From JBDREF01 sp043820045 (lineage in GTDB: Bacteria; Planctomycetota; Phycisphaerae; Sedimentisphaerales; Anaerobacaceae), in assembly GCA_043820045.1 (NCBI GenBank), contig JBDREF010000050.1:1-13071 (forward strand): a DNA stretch of 13,071 nucleotides, written 5' to 3'. How positions within the stretch are numbered: position 1 is the first letter of the stretch; every line of letters begins with the position of its first letter. Shown here piece by piece: positions 1 through 7,023 of the stretch. A program made the position numbers and the translations under genes. The notes beneath the pieces were generated by a model that did not search any database, had not been told where the DNA came from, and saw only the letters and a list, made by a program, of their open reading frames with translations.

Positions 1-1
1 T

Positions 2-1843
2 CACCGAAGGAACAGGCCCTGTGAACCATATCCCTGCCCCACACTCAAAGCGTTTCAGGACGGCAAGGTACACCAGTATGAAAGCCAGGTTACAGACAAG
101 ACGGGCAGGACACGACACTTTCATACCGTAGCCAATGTGGCATTGCGCGACACGGACGAAAAACCGACAGCAGTACTGGAGATATGCAGGGAGATCACAG
201 AGCGTAAGCGTACCGAAGAGGCTTTGCGGCTAAGTGAGCGAAAATACTCGGACCTCGTTCAGCAGTCTCCGGATGCAATTATTTCACTGGATAAAACCGG
301 CAACTTCCTATCCTTTAATCCTGCTGCTGAGCGCCTGAGCGGATTCTCCACGAAGGACGTGCTGGGCAGACACTTCGCCAAGATCGGCATCATTGCCAAG
401 GAATCCAGGCCAAACGCAATCAAAGAGCTTGGCCTGATACTGATGGGCACAGACCGCCCGCCCTTCGAGTTGACCATTATGCGCGGGGACAAAACTCGTC
501 TGTTCATGGAAGCAAATGCGCGATTGATCAAACAGAAGGGACGCAATACATGGATACAGGTCACTCTTCGAGACATTACAGAACGCAAGCAGGCTGAGGA
601 CCGTTTGGAAAAGATAAACACGTGCCTGTTGAGCCTGGGCAGCGACTTTATCGAAAATGCAAACCGTATCACGGCCCTGCTGGGCGAACTCCTCGGGGCA
701 AGCTGCACCATGTACAACTGCATCCAAAACGGCATGCTCTGCTCTACCTCATACTGGAATGCATCGTCCGATTACACTCCGCAGGACAAACCCAATGGCC
801 ACATTTGCTACGACGTAATTCAGGGAGGGGACACTGAAGTTTGCGTAATCCGCGATCTGCAAAGCAGCCCCTATGCCCGGAGCGACCCGAATGTGCTCAC
901 CTACGGCCTCAAGACCTACGTCGGCCAACTGGTCAAATCGAATGGCAATCACCACGGCACGCTCTGCGCGCTTTTCACGAAGGACTTCGACCCGTCTGCA
1001 GATGAGAAGAAGATCATAGGAATCCTTGCCTCGGCTCTGCGGGGCGAAGAAGAACGCAGAATGGCCGAGCAAAAACTAGAAAGACTTAACGTGGACCTGG
1101 AATCGGCCAACCTTGAGTTGACGCGAGCGAACAAAGAACTCCAGGAGTTTGCATATATAACGGCACATGATCTGAAAACGCCGTTGCGGGCAATGGGGAC
1201 TTTGGCCGACTGGATATCGACGGATTACGCCGATACATTTGATGAGGAAGGCAGGAAACAAGTCAGACTGCTCGTTGAAAAGGCCGAACAGATGAGCGCA
1301 TTGATTGACGACATCCTGCAGTATTCAAGGCTCGGACAGGAATATCAGCAAAAGCGGCAAGTTGATTTGAACCAGGTTATATCCGACATGATTGCAGGAA
1401 TTGCCCCGTCGGAGAACATTGAGATCAGTATTAGGAATGAATTGCCTGTTCTCGTATGCGATAAGACACAAATCGTACAGGTCTTTCAGAATCTGGTGAG
1501 CAACGCCATAAAGTACATGAACAAGCCCGAAGCGCGTATAGAAATAGGCTGTGTCGAGGAGGACGGCTTCTGGAAGTTCAGCGTTTCCGATAACGGGCCG
1601 GGAATCGATGAGAAATACTTCGGAAAGATATTCAAGATATTCCAGACGCTCGCACCTCGCCACGGAACTGAAAGCACCGGCATCGGGCTTTCAATAGTAA
1701 AAAAGCTCGTGGAACTGAACAAAGGCAAGGTCTGGGTTGAATCAATAGTCGGCCGGGGGAGCACGTTCTTCTTTACCCTGCCCAAATCGCCCGTTCTCCA
1801 GGAAGCCGCCGCCGAGGCTGCTTCAGCAAGTGAGCGGTGTTGA
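2..1843 (+). CDS. PAS-PAS-GAF sensor histidine kinase (5' end outside window)
   Basis: Cytoplasmic two-component sensor kinase; no membrane segment is visible in the part present. The reading frame stays open to base 2, so the GTG at 137 is internal and the true start lies left of the window. The 45 residues before 137 look like the end of a PAS domain (PCPTLKAF, DKTGRTRHF). Counting from the GTG at 137: end of PAS 1 to about 22 (EICREITERKR), PAS 2 about 33-152 (YSDLVQQSPDAI to RDITERKQ), GAF-like domain about 160-305, short coiled coil 306-337, HisKA with phospho-acceptor His344 (ITAHDLKTPLR), then HATPase with N box (NLVSNAIKY, 452-460), G1 (DNGPGID, 485-491) and G2 (GTESTGIGLSI, 510-520). 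All catalytic motifs are present. The signal sensed is unknown and no response regulator gene lies beside it. Its kinase core resembles the broken kinase that follows, so the two are probably paralogues. Confidence 0.93.
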   Translation, partial: HRRNRPCEPYPCPTLKAFQDGKVHQYESQVTDKTGRTRHFHTVANVALRDTDEKPTAVLEICREITERKRTEEALRLSERKYSDLVQQSPDAIISLDKTGNFLSFNPAAERLSGFSTKDVLGRHFAKIGIIAKESRPNAIKELGLILMGTDRPPFELTIMRGDKTRLFMEANARLIKQKGRNTWIQVTLRDITERKQAEDRLEKINTCLLSLGSDFIENANRITALLGELLGASCTMYNCIQNGMLCSTSYWNASSDYTPQDKPNGHICYDVIQGGDTEVCVIRDLQSSPYARSDPNVLTYGLKTYVGQLVKSNGNHHGTLCALFTKDFDPSADEKKIIGILASALRGEEERRMAEQKLERLNVDLESANLELTRANKELQEFAYITAHDLKTPLRAMGTLADWISTDYADTFDEEGRKQVRLLVEKAEQMSALIDDILQYSRLGQEYQQKRQVDLNQVISDMIAGIAPSENIEISIRNELPVLVCDKTQIVQVFQNLVSNAIKYMNKPEARIEIGCVEEDGFWKFSVSDNGPGIDEKYFGKIFKIFQTLAPRHGTESTGIGLSIVKKLVELNKGKVWVESIVGRGSTFFFTLPKSPVLQEAAAEAASASERC

Positions 1844-1937
1844 TCACCCAGGATACCAAGGGAATTGCGGAAACACTTTCAGGAAGCCGAAACCGGCCGT
1901 ATAACTCCTGAATCTCGAAGACGAGGAAAAGACCGAG

Positions 1938-3400
1938 ATGACAATTAGAAAGAAGCTGAGCGCGGGAATCGGAATTCTCCTGATTCTCTTCCTGGCGTTA
2001 GGAGTCATCTCATACTTCCAGATTGGACAGATAGATGAAAATCTGACAGAGATAATCCAGGGAAAGGAACTGGGAAAACGAACCGCCCTTCTCTACAAGC
2101 AGTACGAGACCCTGGATGATGCCGTGAAGAAGACGAAAGACCGCTAGGACGTCCTGGTGGCTGCCAGCGCCCAACACTTTGAGGAAATCGACAGCATAAT
2201 CAACCAGGAAACAGGCCTCGCAATAGACCTGAATGAACCGGATGGATATCGGAAAATGCTGGCAATCTCAAAGATGGAAACCGGCGCTGCCGAAATAGCC
2301 GCTTCGCTTGGAACGTTCTTGTGGTCCCCAACGGAAGCCTGCGAAAAACGCATCTTCGACAATGTCAGCTTTTTCACTGGCGAGCTGGAGAAGTTTCAAT
2401 ATCTGTCTCTTACCCAGGATGAAAAACATATCGCGGCACAGATTGAGGCCGCATTTAGTGATGCGATATTGCAGATCAGAGAAATAGTCGTGGTTAACGA
2501 CCGCCTTCAGGCGCAAACCGCTGAACTGACGAGCGCCAGAGCAAAGATCGATGAACTCCTGGACCAGGACTTCAAGGTCTTCACCAGCACGGACCTGGAA
2601 CGTGCCAAAAAGGCGGGACGCAAGATGGTTGGAACCACCGTTGCGATAACTCTCATTCTGGTTATCACCGGCTTTCTTGATGTATCCGTCTTCAGCGCCG
2701 CGATATCACGGTCTATCACCAGGCCTCTTGCGAAGCTAAAAGATGCAATGGCTGAAATAGGCAAAGGAGATTTTGACACTAAGATAGAGATCGAGTCGAA
2801 CGACGAAATCGGTCAACTGGCCGATGCCTTCAATCAGATGGCCAGGCAGCGCAAACAAGCTGAGGAGGAACTGCGAAAGGCCCGTGATGAGTTGGAAGTG
2901 CGTGAGGAATCGCCACCCTGGCCGACTGGATATCCTCGGATCATGCCGACAAGCTCGACGAAGAAGGCAAAGAACAGGTAAATCTCCTGCTCGGAAGAAC
3001 AAAGCAGGTGAACGTACTGGTTGACGGCATTCTGCAATACTCGATCCTCGGGCAAAGCGAACAGGAAAAACAGCCGGTCGATTTGAACAAAGCGTTACCG
3101 GAAGCGATCGCGGTAATGGCATTACCCGAGAACATTGAAATAACCATCGAGGATAATCTGCCCACTCTAATCTGCGAAAAACGGCAAATACTGCAGGTCT
3201 TCCGGAACCTGGTGAGTAATGCCGTAACGCATATGGACAAGCCGCGAGGGCAAATCACAATCGCCTGCGTCGAAGAGGACGTCTTTTGGAAATTCAGCGT
3301 CACTGATAACGGACCTGGCATCAACAGGCTGCCGTCGATGCCTGTTGAAACCAGCCGGCTCCTCGGCAAATATCCTTTCTCACCCGCATTCCCAGCATAG
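1938..3400 (+). pseudogene. Membrane-bound HAMP histidine kinase, broken by a stop, a deletion/frameshift and 3' truncation
   Basis: The ATG at 1938 follows GAGGA at 1923-1927. The first 69 codons hold a membrane segment (GILLILFLALGVISYF) and end at TAG 2145-2147. The same frame continues at once (DVLVAASAQHFEEID) through a presumed periplasmic helical sensor, a second membrane segment (about 2626-2700) and a HAMP domain (ITRPLAKLKDAM to ADAFNQMARQ), with coiled coil up to about 2908. Homology to the upstream kinase then jumps to the +2-type frame near 2912 (TLADWISSDHAD, ILQYSILGQ, NLVSNAVTHMDK, DNGPGI). The stretch that should hold the H box (FAYITAHDLKTPLR in the paralogue) is missing. 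After DNGPGI, about 3322, similarity ends and the F and G2 boxes are absent; the last frame closes at TAG 3398-3400. Without His and G2 it cannot be a working kinase. The N-terminal sensor half could still be translated, but three lesions favour decay. Confidence 0.88.
3321..3348. repeat. Perfect 9-bp inverted repeat at the kinase breakpoint
   Basis: TCAACAGGC (3321-3329) and GCCTGTTGA (3340-3348) are exact reverse complements separated by 10 bases. No T-run follows, so it is not a standard intrinsic terminator. It begins exactly where the broken kinase stops resembling its paralogue (codon for the last Ile of DNGPGI, 3320-3322). It may be a scar of the rearrangement or chance. Confidence 0.55.
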
Positions 3401-3474
3401 AACGCATCCGCACAACCATCAGGCTCTTGTTCCGGTCACGGGTCGGAATTACGAAGCATGGCGGAGGTTCTGTG

Positions 3475-3503
3475 TTGACAACGAAGGGAACAGCCACTTT
3501 AAT
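3475..3503 (+). promoter_or_regulatory. Sigma70-like promoter of the mod/wtp operon
   Basis: TTGACA (3475-3480), a 17-base spacer, then TTTAAT (3498-3503): a perfect -35 box and a -10 box with one mismatch to TATAAT, at optimal spacing. Transcription would start near 3510, upstream of the 66-residue ORF and the ModE-like regulator. The stretch 3401-3474 between the dead kinase and this promoter holds nothing I can name. Confidence 0.7.
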
Positions 3504-3513
3504 TATGTAGGGT

Positions 3514-3537
3514 CGTTATGTCGAACCCGATATAACC
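3514..3537. promoter_or_regulatory. Candidate ModE operator
   Basis: Inverted repeat CGTTAT-N12-ATAACC; the inner bases extend the symmetry (CGTTATGTCG against CGATATAACC, 8 of 10 positions complementary). From memory, the E. coli modA operator has the form CGTTAT-N12-ATAACG, the same half-sites and the same 24-base length. It lies just downstream of the predicted transcription start, where a bound repressor would block transcription. A ModE-like gene 270 bases downstream makes autoregulation of the whole operon likely (inference). Confidence 0.65.
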
Positions 3538-3563
3538 ATGCAGAATTTCATGGATTCAGACAA

Positions 3564-3764
3564 ATGGATACAGAAAAGCAGTTAGTTGATGCGGTTCTCG
3601 CCTTGGCCGATGATGCTCAGGGAACCGATGGCAGGAAAAGGCTGGCCTGTGCTGCGGCCTTCGAGTTGGCGAAGGAATTCGAGGCACAAATAGCTGATAT
3701 CGGGCGCATCTGCAACCAGAACAACATAAAGATCCGCAAATGCCAGCTCGGCTGTTTCGGATAA
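3564..3764 (+). CDS. Small Cys-containing protein, 66 aa, unknown function
   Basis: Starting at ATG 3564 gives 66 residues, MDTEKQLVDA to the C-terminus IRKCQLGCFG. The frame is open further upstream to 3345, but that extension would run through the promoter and ModE box and reads as low-complexity, so the ATG just after the operator is preferred. No good Shine-Dalgarno is visible. The protein is mostly helical in look, with cysteines at 29, 50, 60 and 64; the last two form C-x3-C in the ending KCQLGCFG. The composition (LACAAAFELAKEF, ADIGRICNQNNIKI) suggests a small helix-turn-helix-like or adaptor fold, and the ending resembles small hypothetical proteins of anaerobes that I recall only loosely. 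It is the first gene after the mod promoter and 40 bases ahead of the regulator, so a role in Mo/W sensing or metal handling is plausible but unproven. Confidence 0.7.
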   Translation: MDTEKQLVDAVLALADDAQGTDGRKRLACAAAFELAKEFEAQIADIGRICNQNNIKIRKCQLGCFG

Positions 3765-3804
3765 ACGCCCTGACTTTTTGTATGACATTTCGGAGCATGG
3801 AAAT

Positions 3805-4158
3805 ATGGGTAAGCTGAGTGCAAAGTTCAAGCTCTGGCTGAACAGCAAAGATGCAGAAGGCGTCTTTGGTGACGGCAAGTGGCGGCTGCTCGAAGAAATC
3901 GCCAGCAGCGGATCACTGAACGCCGCCAGCAAAACACTTCGCATAAGCTACCGTAAGGCATGGGGCGACCTTGAGAAAGCACAAGATGCCCTGCATGTCG
4001 CCCTGGTGGAAAAACAGCGTGGAGGAGCCTCCGGAGGCCGGACGGTCCTGACTAAGCAGGGCGAAAAATGGGCCCGGGCATACCGAAGATTTCGCAGTGA
4101 CGTCGAGAAGGCGGCAGAAAAGGCCTACAATAAGCATATTCGGGAACTTGTCAAATGA
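3805..4158 (+). CDS. ModE-like winged-helix regulator, DNA-binding domain only
   Basis: Transcription regulator of molybdate/tungstate genes. The 117-residue protein is one LysR/ModE-type winged helix: helix-turn-helix about 36-60 (GSLNAASKTLRISYRKAWGDLE) and a Gly-rich wing about 70-87 (KQRGGASGGRTVLTKQGE), both classic ModE signatures. The C-terminal molbindin (TOBE/Mop) pair that binds oxyanion in E. coli ModE is absent, so it must sense through a partner or bind without ligand. ATG 3805 is chosen because GGAG (3792-3795) lies 9 bases upstream; an upstream in-frame TTG at 3778 would add nine residues but has no ribosome site. The stop overlaps the next gene by ATGA, indicating translational coupling with the binding protein. 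The presumed operator is at 3514-3537. Confidence 0.88.
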   Translation: MGKLSAKFKLWLNSKDAEGVFGDGKWRLLEEIASSGSLNAASKTLRISYRKAWGDLEKAQDALHVALVEKQRGGASGGRTVLTKQGEKWARAYRRFRSDVEKAAEKAYNKHIRELVK

Positions 4159-5162
4159 GCAGAACCACGGCGGCAGTCTTAGCTGTTGCGGCACTGGGCA
4201 TTCTGGCACTGGCCGGACTTTCCATTCACAGCTCGCAGACCACAGCCCGTTCGGATCCTGATTCCAACCAGTTGATTATATTCCATGCCGGCAGTCTTGC
4301 GGTTCCCTTCAGGCAAATATGTGAAGAATTCAATAGACAGCACCCAAACGTGAAAATCGTCCGTGAAACAGCGGGCAGTCGAGAATGTGCTCACAAGATC
4401 ATAGACTTGCATAAACCCTGCGATATCATGGCCTCTGCGGACTACGTAGTCATTGACACACTGCTAATACCCGAATATGCCATGTGGAACATCAAATTCG
4501 CAAGCAACGAGATGGGCATCGCATTCAGCAAGAATTCGTACAGAGCCGGCCAAATCACTGATGAGAACTGGTACGATATCCTGCTGGAAGAAGATGCTGC
4601 TTACGGCAGATCCGACCCAAATGCAGACCCATGTGGATATCGAACGATGCTTATGGCGAAACTTGCGGAGGAATACTACGACAAACCGGGACTTGCCGAC
4701 AGAATTCTGGCCAAAGACAGAAAATACATCCGGCCCAAAGAAGTTGACTTGTTAGCCCTGCTGGAAGTCGGCGAGCTTGATTACGTGTTCATCTATCGCT
4801 CCGTAGCCAGGCAGCATGAACTCGAATTTTTAGAACTGCCCGATGAGATCAATCTTAACAATGTAGAGTTCTCAGACTTCTACAGGACCGCTTCGGTTCA
4901 CCTGACGGGCAAGACAAAAGGGACTCTTATCACACAGGTCGGCACACCAATAGTGTACGGGGTCACCATCCCGAGCAATGCGCCAAATCGCAAACTCGCC
5001 CTGACTTTCCTGTCCTTCCTGCTCGATGCGGACAAAGGCCAGGCCATCCTTGAAAAGAACGGGCAAACATCTGTAGTTCCTTCGCCGGCGGACACTTTTG
5101 ACAAACTTCCGGAGAGTCTGAAAATCTTTGCCCTTCCGATGAAGCCGGAGGGCCAAAAGTGA
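4155..5162 (+). CDS. wtpA: Tungstate/molybdate ABC transporter substrate-binding protein (WtpA/ModA type)
   Basis: Extracytoplasmic receptor that captures tungstate or molybdate and delivers it to the permease. Of 335 residues, 1-24 form a signal peptide or anchor (hydrophobic 5-23, no lipobox Cys). The mature part begins with LIIFHAGSLAVPF (40-52), the oxyanion-binding Ser loop of this family, followed by DIMASADYVVIDTLLIPEYA (90-109), FASNEMGIAF (115-124) and GRSDPNADPCGYRT (151-164). These motifs match the WtpA/archaeal-type ModA subgroup, which coordinates W or Mo octahedrally with acidic side chains, better than E. coli-type ModA. Asp154 is a candidate extra ligand, to be confirmed by alignment. 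The length is normal. The start overlaps the modE-like stop by 4 bases, and the gene ends in a 4-base overlap with the permease. Preference for W over Mo is inferred from subfamily only. Confidence 0.9.
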   Translation: MSRTTAAVLAVAALGILALAGLSIHSSQTTARSDPDSNQLIIFHAGSLAVPFRQICEEFNRQHPNVKIVRETAGSRECAHKIIDLHKPCDIMASADYVVIDTLLIPEYAMWNIKFASNEMGIAFSKNSYRAGQITDENWYDILLEEDAAYGRSDPNADPCGYRTMLMAKLAEEYYDKPGLADRILAKDRKYIRPKEVDLLALLEVGELDYVFIYRSVARQHELEFLELPDEINLNNVEFSDFYRTASVHLTGKTKGTLITQVGTPIVYGVTIPSNAPNRKLALTFLSFLLDADKGQAILEKNGQTSVVPSPADTFDKLPESLKIFALPMKPEGQK

Positions 5163-5962
5163 TACTTGCACGAAGGATCGGAACCGAGCCGCTTTCGCTG
5201 TTGTTCGCCGCGCTCGGCGGGGTCCTGCTATTGTTCATTATCGCGCCACTTGTAAGTCTGTCTCTGAGCTGCTCGCTGCCGGAGCTTGCCGAGACGGCCG
5301 GAGACGCCGAAGTCAGAAACAGCATCTGGCTCACTCTCTGGACGTCGATGGCAGCCACCCTGCTGTTTGGCATTGCCGCCATTCCTCTTGCCTATCTGCT
5401 GGCTCGCAACGATTTCCCGTTAAAGGGTCTTGTTTCAGGCATCATCGATGTTCCGATTGTCATACCACATTCCGCAGCGGGAATAGCCCTGCTGACGGTA
5501 GTATCCCGGGGTGCACTTCTGGGAAAAGCTGCGGACAAAGCGGGTTTCAGTTTCGTCGGAAGCAACATCGGTATAATGCTGGCAATGGCGTTTGTCAGCG
5601 TCCCTTTTCTCGTCAACTCCGCCCGGGACGGCTTTCATGCGGTCCCCGAACGGCTGGAAAAAGCCGCTCTGAACCTCGGGGCAAGTCCTTTGAGAGTGTT
5701 CTTGACCGTTTCTGTTCCCCTGGCAGTCAGGCCGATTGTTTCGGGCATAATTTTGATGTGGGCGCGCGGGATGAGCGAATTCGGCGCCGTACTGATTATC
5801 GCATATCATCCGATGGTTACACCGGTGTTGATATTCGAGCGTTTCAGCGCGTTCGGCCTGAAATACGCCCGGCCGGTGGCCGTCCTTTTCATGGCCGTCT
5901 GTCTGGCATTCTTCGTTGTTTTGAGACTCCTGGCCGGGAGCAAAAAAAATGCTCAGCGTTAA
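5159..5962 (+). CDS. wtpB: Tungstate/molybdate ABC transporter permease (WtpB/ModB type)
   Basis: Inner-membrane permease of the oxyanion importer, 267 residues with about six hydrophobic segments (for example 14-36, 58-82, 92-116, 136-152, 190-217, 239-258). The cytoplasmic EAA coupling loop is clear at about 165-188 (RLEKAALNLGASPLRVFLTV), where the ATPase docks. SEFGAVLIIAYHPMVTPVLIFERF (206-229) is typical of the WtpB/ModB family. The GTG start at 5159 overlaps the binding-protein stop (GTGA) and has a strong ribosome site, GGAGGG 5147-5152, six bases upstream. The 3' end overlaps the ATPase gene by 14 bases. It functions as a homodimer in the known systems of this family. Confidence 0.92.
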   Translation: MILARRIGTEPLSLLFAALGGVLLLFIIAPLVSLSLSCSLPELAETAGDAEVRNSIWLTLWTSMAATLLFGIAAIPLAYLLARNDFPLKGLVSGIIDVPIVIPHSAAGIALLTVVSRGALLGKAADKAGFSFVGSNIGIMLAMAFVSVPFLVNSARDGFHAVPERLEKAALNLGASPLRVFLTVSVPLAVRPIVSGIILMWARGMSEFGAVLIIAYHPMVTPVLIFERFSAFGLKYARPVAVLFMAVCLAFFVVLRLLAGSKKNAQR

Positions 5963-7022
5963 GCATATTTCTAAAACGTATCCAGGTTTCGAGATAAAAG
6001 ACGTCTCGTTCGACGTTCGACCGGGCCAATATTTTGTTATGTTGGGCAGAACCGGCATAGGCAAAAGCGTATTACTCGAAACCATAGCGGGCCTTACTCG
6101 TCCGGATTCCGGCAGAATATTCCTCGACGAAGAAGACATCACACATGAAAAGATACAGAACCGAAGAATCAGCATGGTTTTTCAGAGTAGCGCGCTTTTT
6201 CCGCACATGAACGTTTACAACAATATTGCGTATCCACTCCGCCCGCGTGGAAAAACAAGATCTCACATTCGAGAACGAGTAGCCCGCCTTGCCGAGGATT
6301 TTGGCATCCGGCATCTTCTCACAGCCAGGCCTCAAACGCTTTCCGGCGGCGAATCCCAACGTGTTTCTCTGGCGCGGGCCGTGGCAAGCGAGCCGCGGTG
6401 CCTGCTGCTGGATGAGCCTTTGTCATCGCTGGACCCGGCATCGCGATCCGAGATACGTGCTCTCCTGCGCAACGTCAGTGCCAGCGGCCGCGTCATAGTT
6501 CACGTGACCCACGATTACACGGAAGCGGTTTCCCTCGGCACGCACATAGCCGTCATGGAAGATGGCGGCATTGCACAAACAGGAACGGTTGAAGAGATTT
6601 TCCAACACCCAAAATCCGAATTTATCGCCCGGTTTATCGGCGTCAGGAACTTCTTTCAAGGGTGTCTGGAAAACTCCGACGGCGAAGGGTCGAGCCTGAG
6701 GCGTTTTACAACCCGCGGTCTGAACCTTGCGGTTCTCAGCGACAACCCCGCCGGTCGGGGATACATTATGGTTCGCAGCGAGGATGTAACGCTCTACGAC
6801 ACACCGAGGCAAACAAGCGCCCGCAACAATTTCGCAGGGTCTATCGTGGATACTGTACCGGCGAGAGGCGGAATCGAAGTCATCGTTTCTATCGGCCGAA
6901 GCGAGCCGATGGAAATTGCAGCCCTGGTAACTGCCGAATCGGCGAGGGCATTGGATCTGTGCTGCGGGAAGAAGGCGTGGGTGAGTTTCAAGGCATCAGC
7001 CGCCCGATATATCGAGAAATAG
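5949..7022 (+). CDS. wtpC: Tungstate/molybdate ABC transporter ATPase with C-terminal TOBE domain (WtpC/ModC type)
   Basis: Cytoplasmic ATPase driving oxyanion import, 357 residues. Visible motifs: Walker A GRTGIGKS (33-40, Lys39), Q-loop Gln79, ABC signature LSGGESQRVSLARA (131-144), Walker B CLLLDEP (151-157), D-loop SSLD and switch His188 (HVTHDY). Residues about 232-357 form a regulatory extension ending in a TOBE/molbindin-like domain (about 290-355, SARNNFAGSIVDTV to WVSFKASAARYIEK), which in related ModC proteins binds oxyanion and inhibits transport. This is the only TOBE domain I can see in the operon, relevant because the ModE-like regulator lacks one. ATG 5949 has GGGAG (5936-5940) eight bases upstream and overlaps the permease by 14 bases. 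The oxyanion rather than sulfate or polyamine assignment rests on the neighbours. Confidence 0.92.
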   Translation: MLSVKHISKTYPGFEIKDVSFDVRPGQYFVMLGRTGIGKSVLLETIAGLTRPDSGRIFLDEEDITHEKIQNRRISMVFQSSALFPHMNVYNNIAYPLRPRGKTRSHIRERVARLAEDFGIRHLLTARPQTLSGGESQRVSLARAVASEPRCLLLDEPLSSLDPASRSEIRALLRNVSASGRVIVHVTHDYTEAVSLGTHIAVMEDGGIAQTGTVEEIFQHPKSEFIARFIGVRNFFQGCLENSDGEGSSLRRFTTRGLNLAVLSDNPAGRGYIMVRSEDVTLYDTPRQTSARNNFAGSIVDTVPARGGIEVIVSIGRSEPMEIAALVTAESARALDLCCGKKAWVSFKASAARYIEK

Positions 7023-7023
7023 G

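Noticed and set aside
137..139. GTG as the start of the first kinase
   Set aside because: The frame is open to base 2 and the upstream 45 residues continue a PAS domain, so the GTG is internal.
2145..2147. TAG read through as pyrrolysine in the second kinase
   Set aside because: The gene carries two further inactivating lesions, so a simple nonsense mutation in a decaying gene is the better reading.
3345..3563. N-terminal extension of the 66-residue ORF back to 3345
   Set aside because: It would cross the promoter and ModE box, and the translated stretch (HPHSQHRTHPHNHQ and onward) looks non-coding.
3778..3804. TTG start for the ModE-like regulator
   Set aside because: ATG 3805 has a ribosome site at proper distance and matches the usual beginning of the domain.
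5435..6175. 246-codon antisense frame across the permease and ATPase genes
   Set aside because: It crosses the boundary of two well-supported genes on the other strand, and its translation resembles no protein I know.
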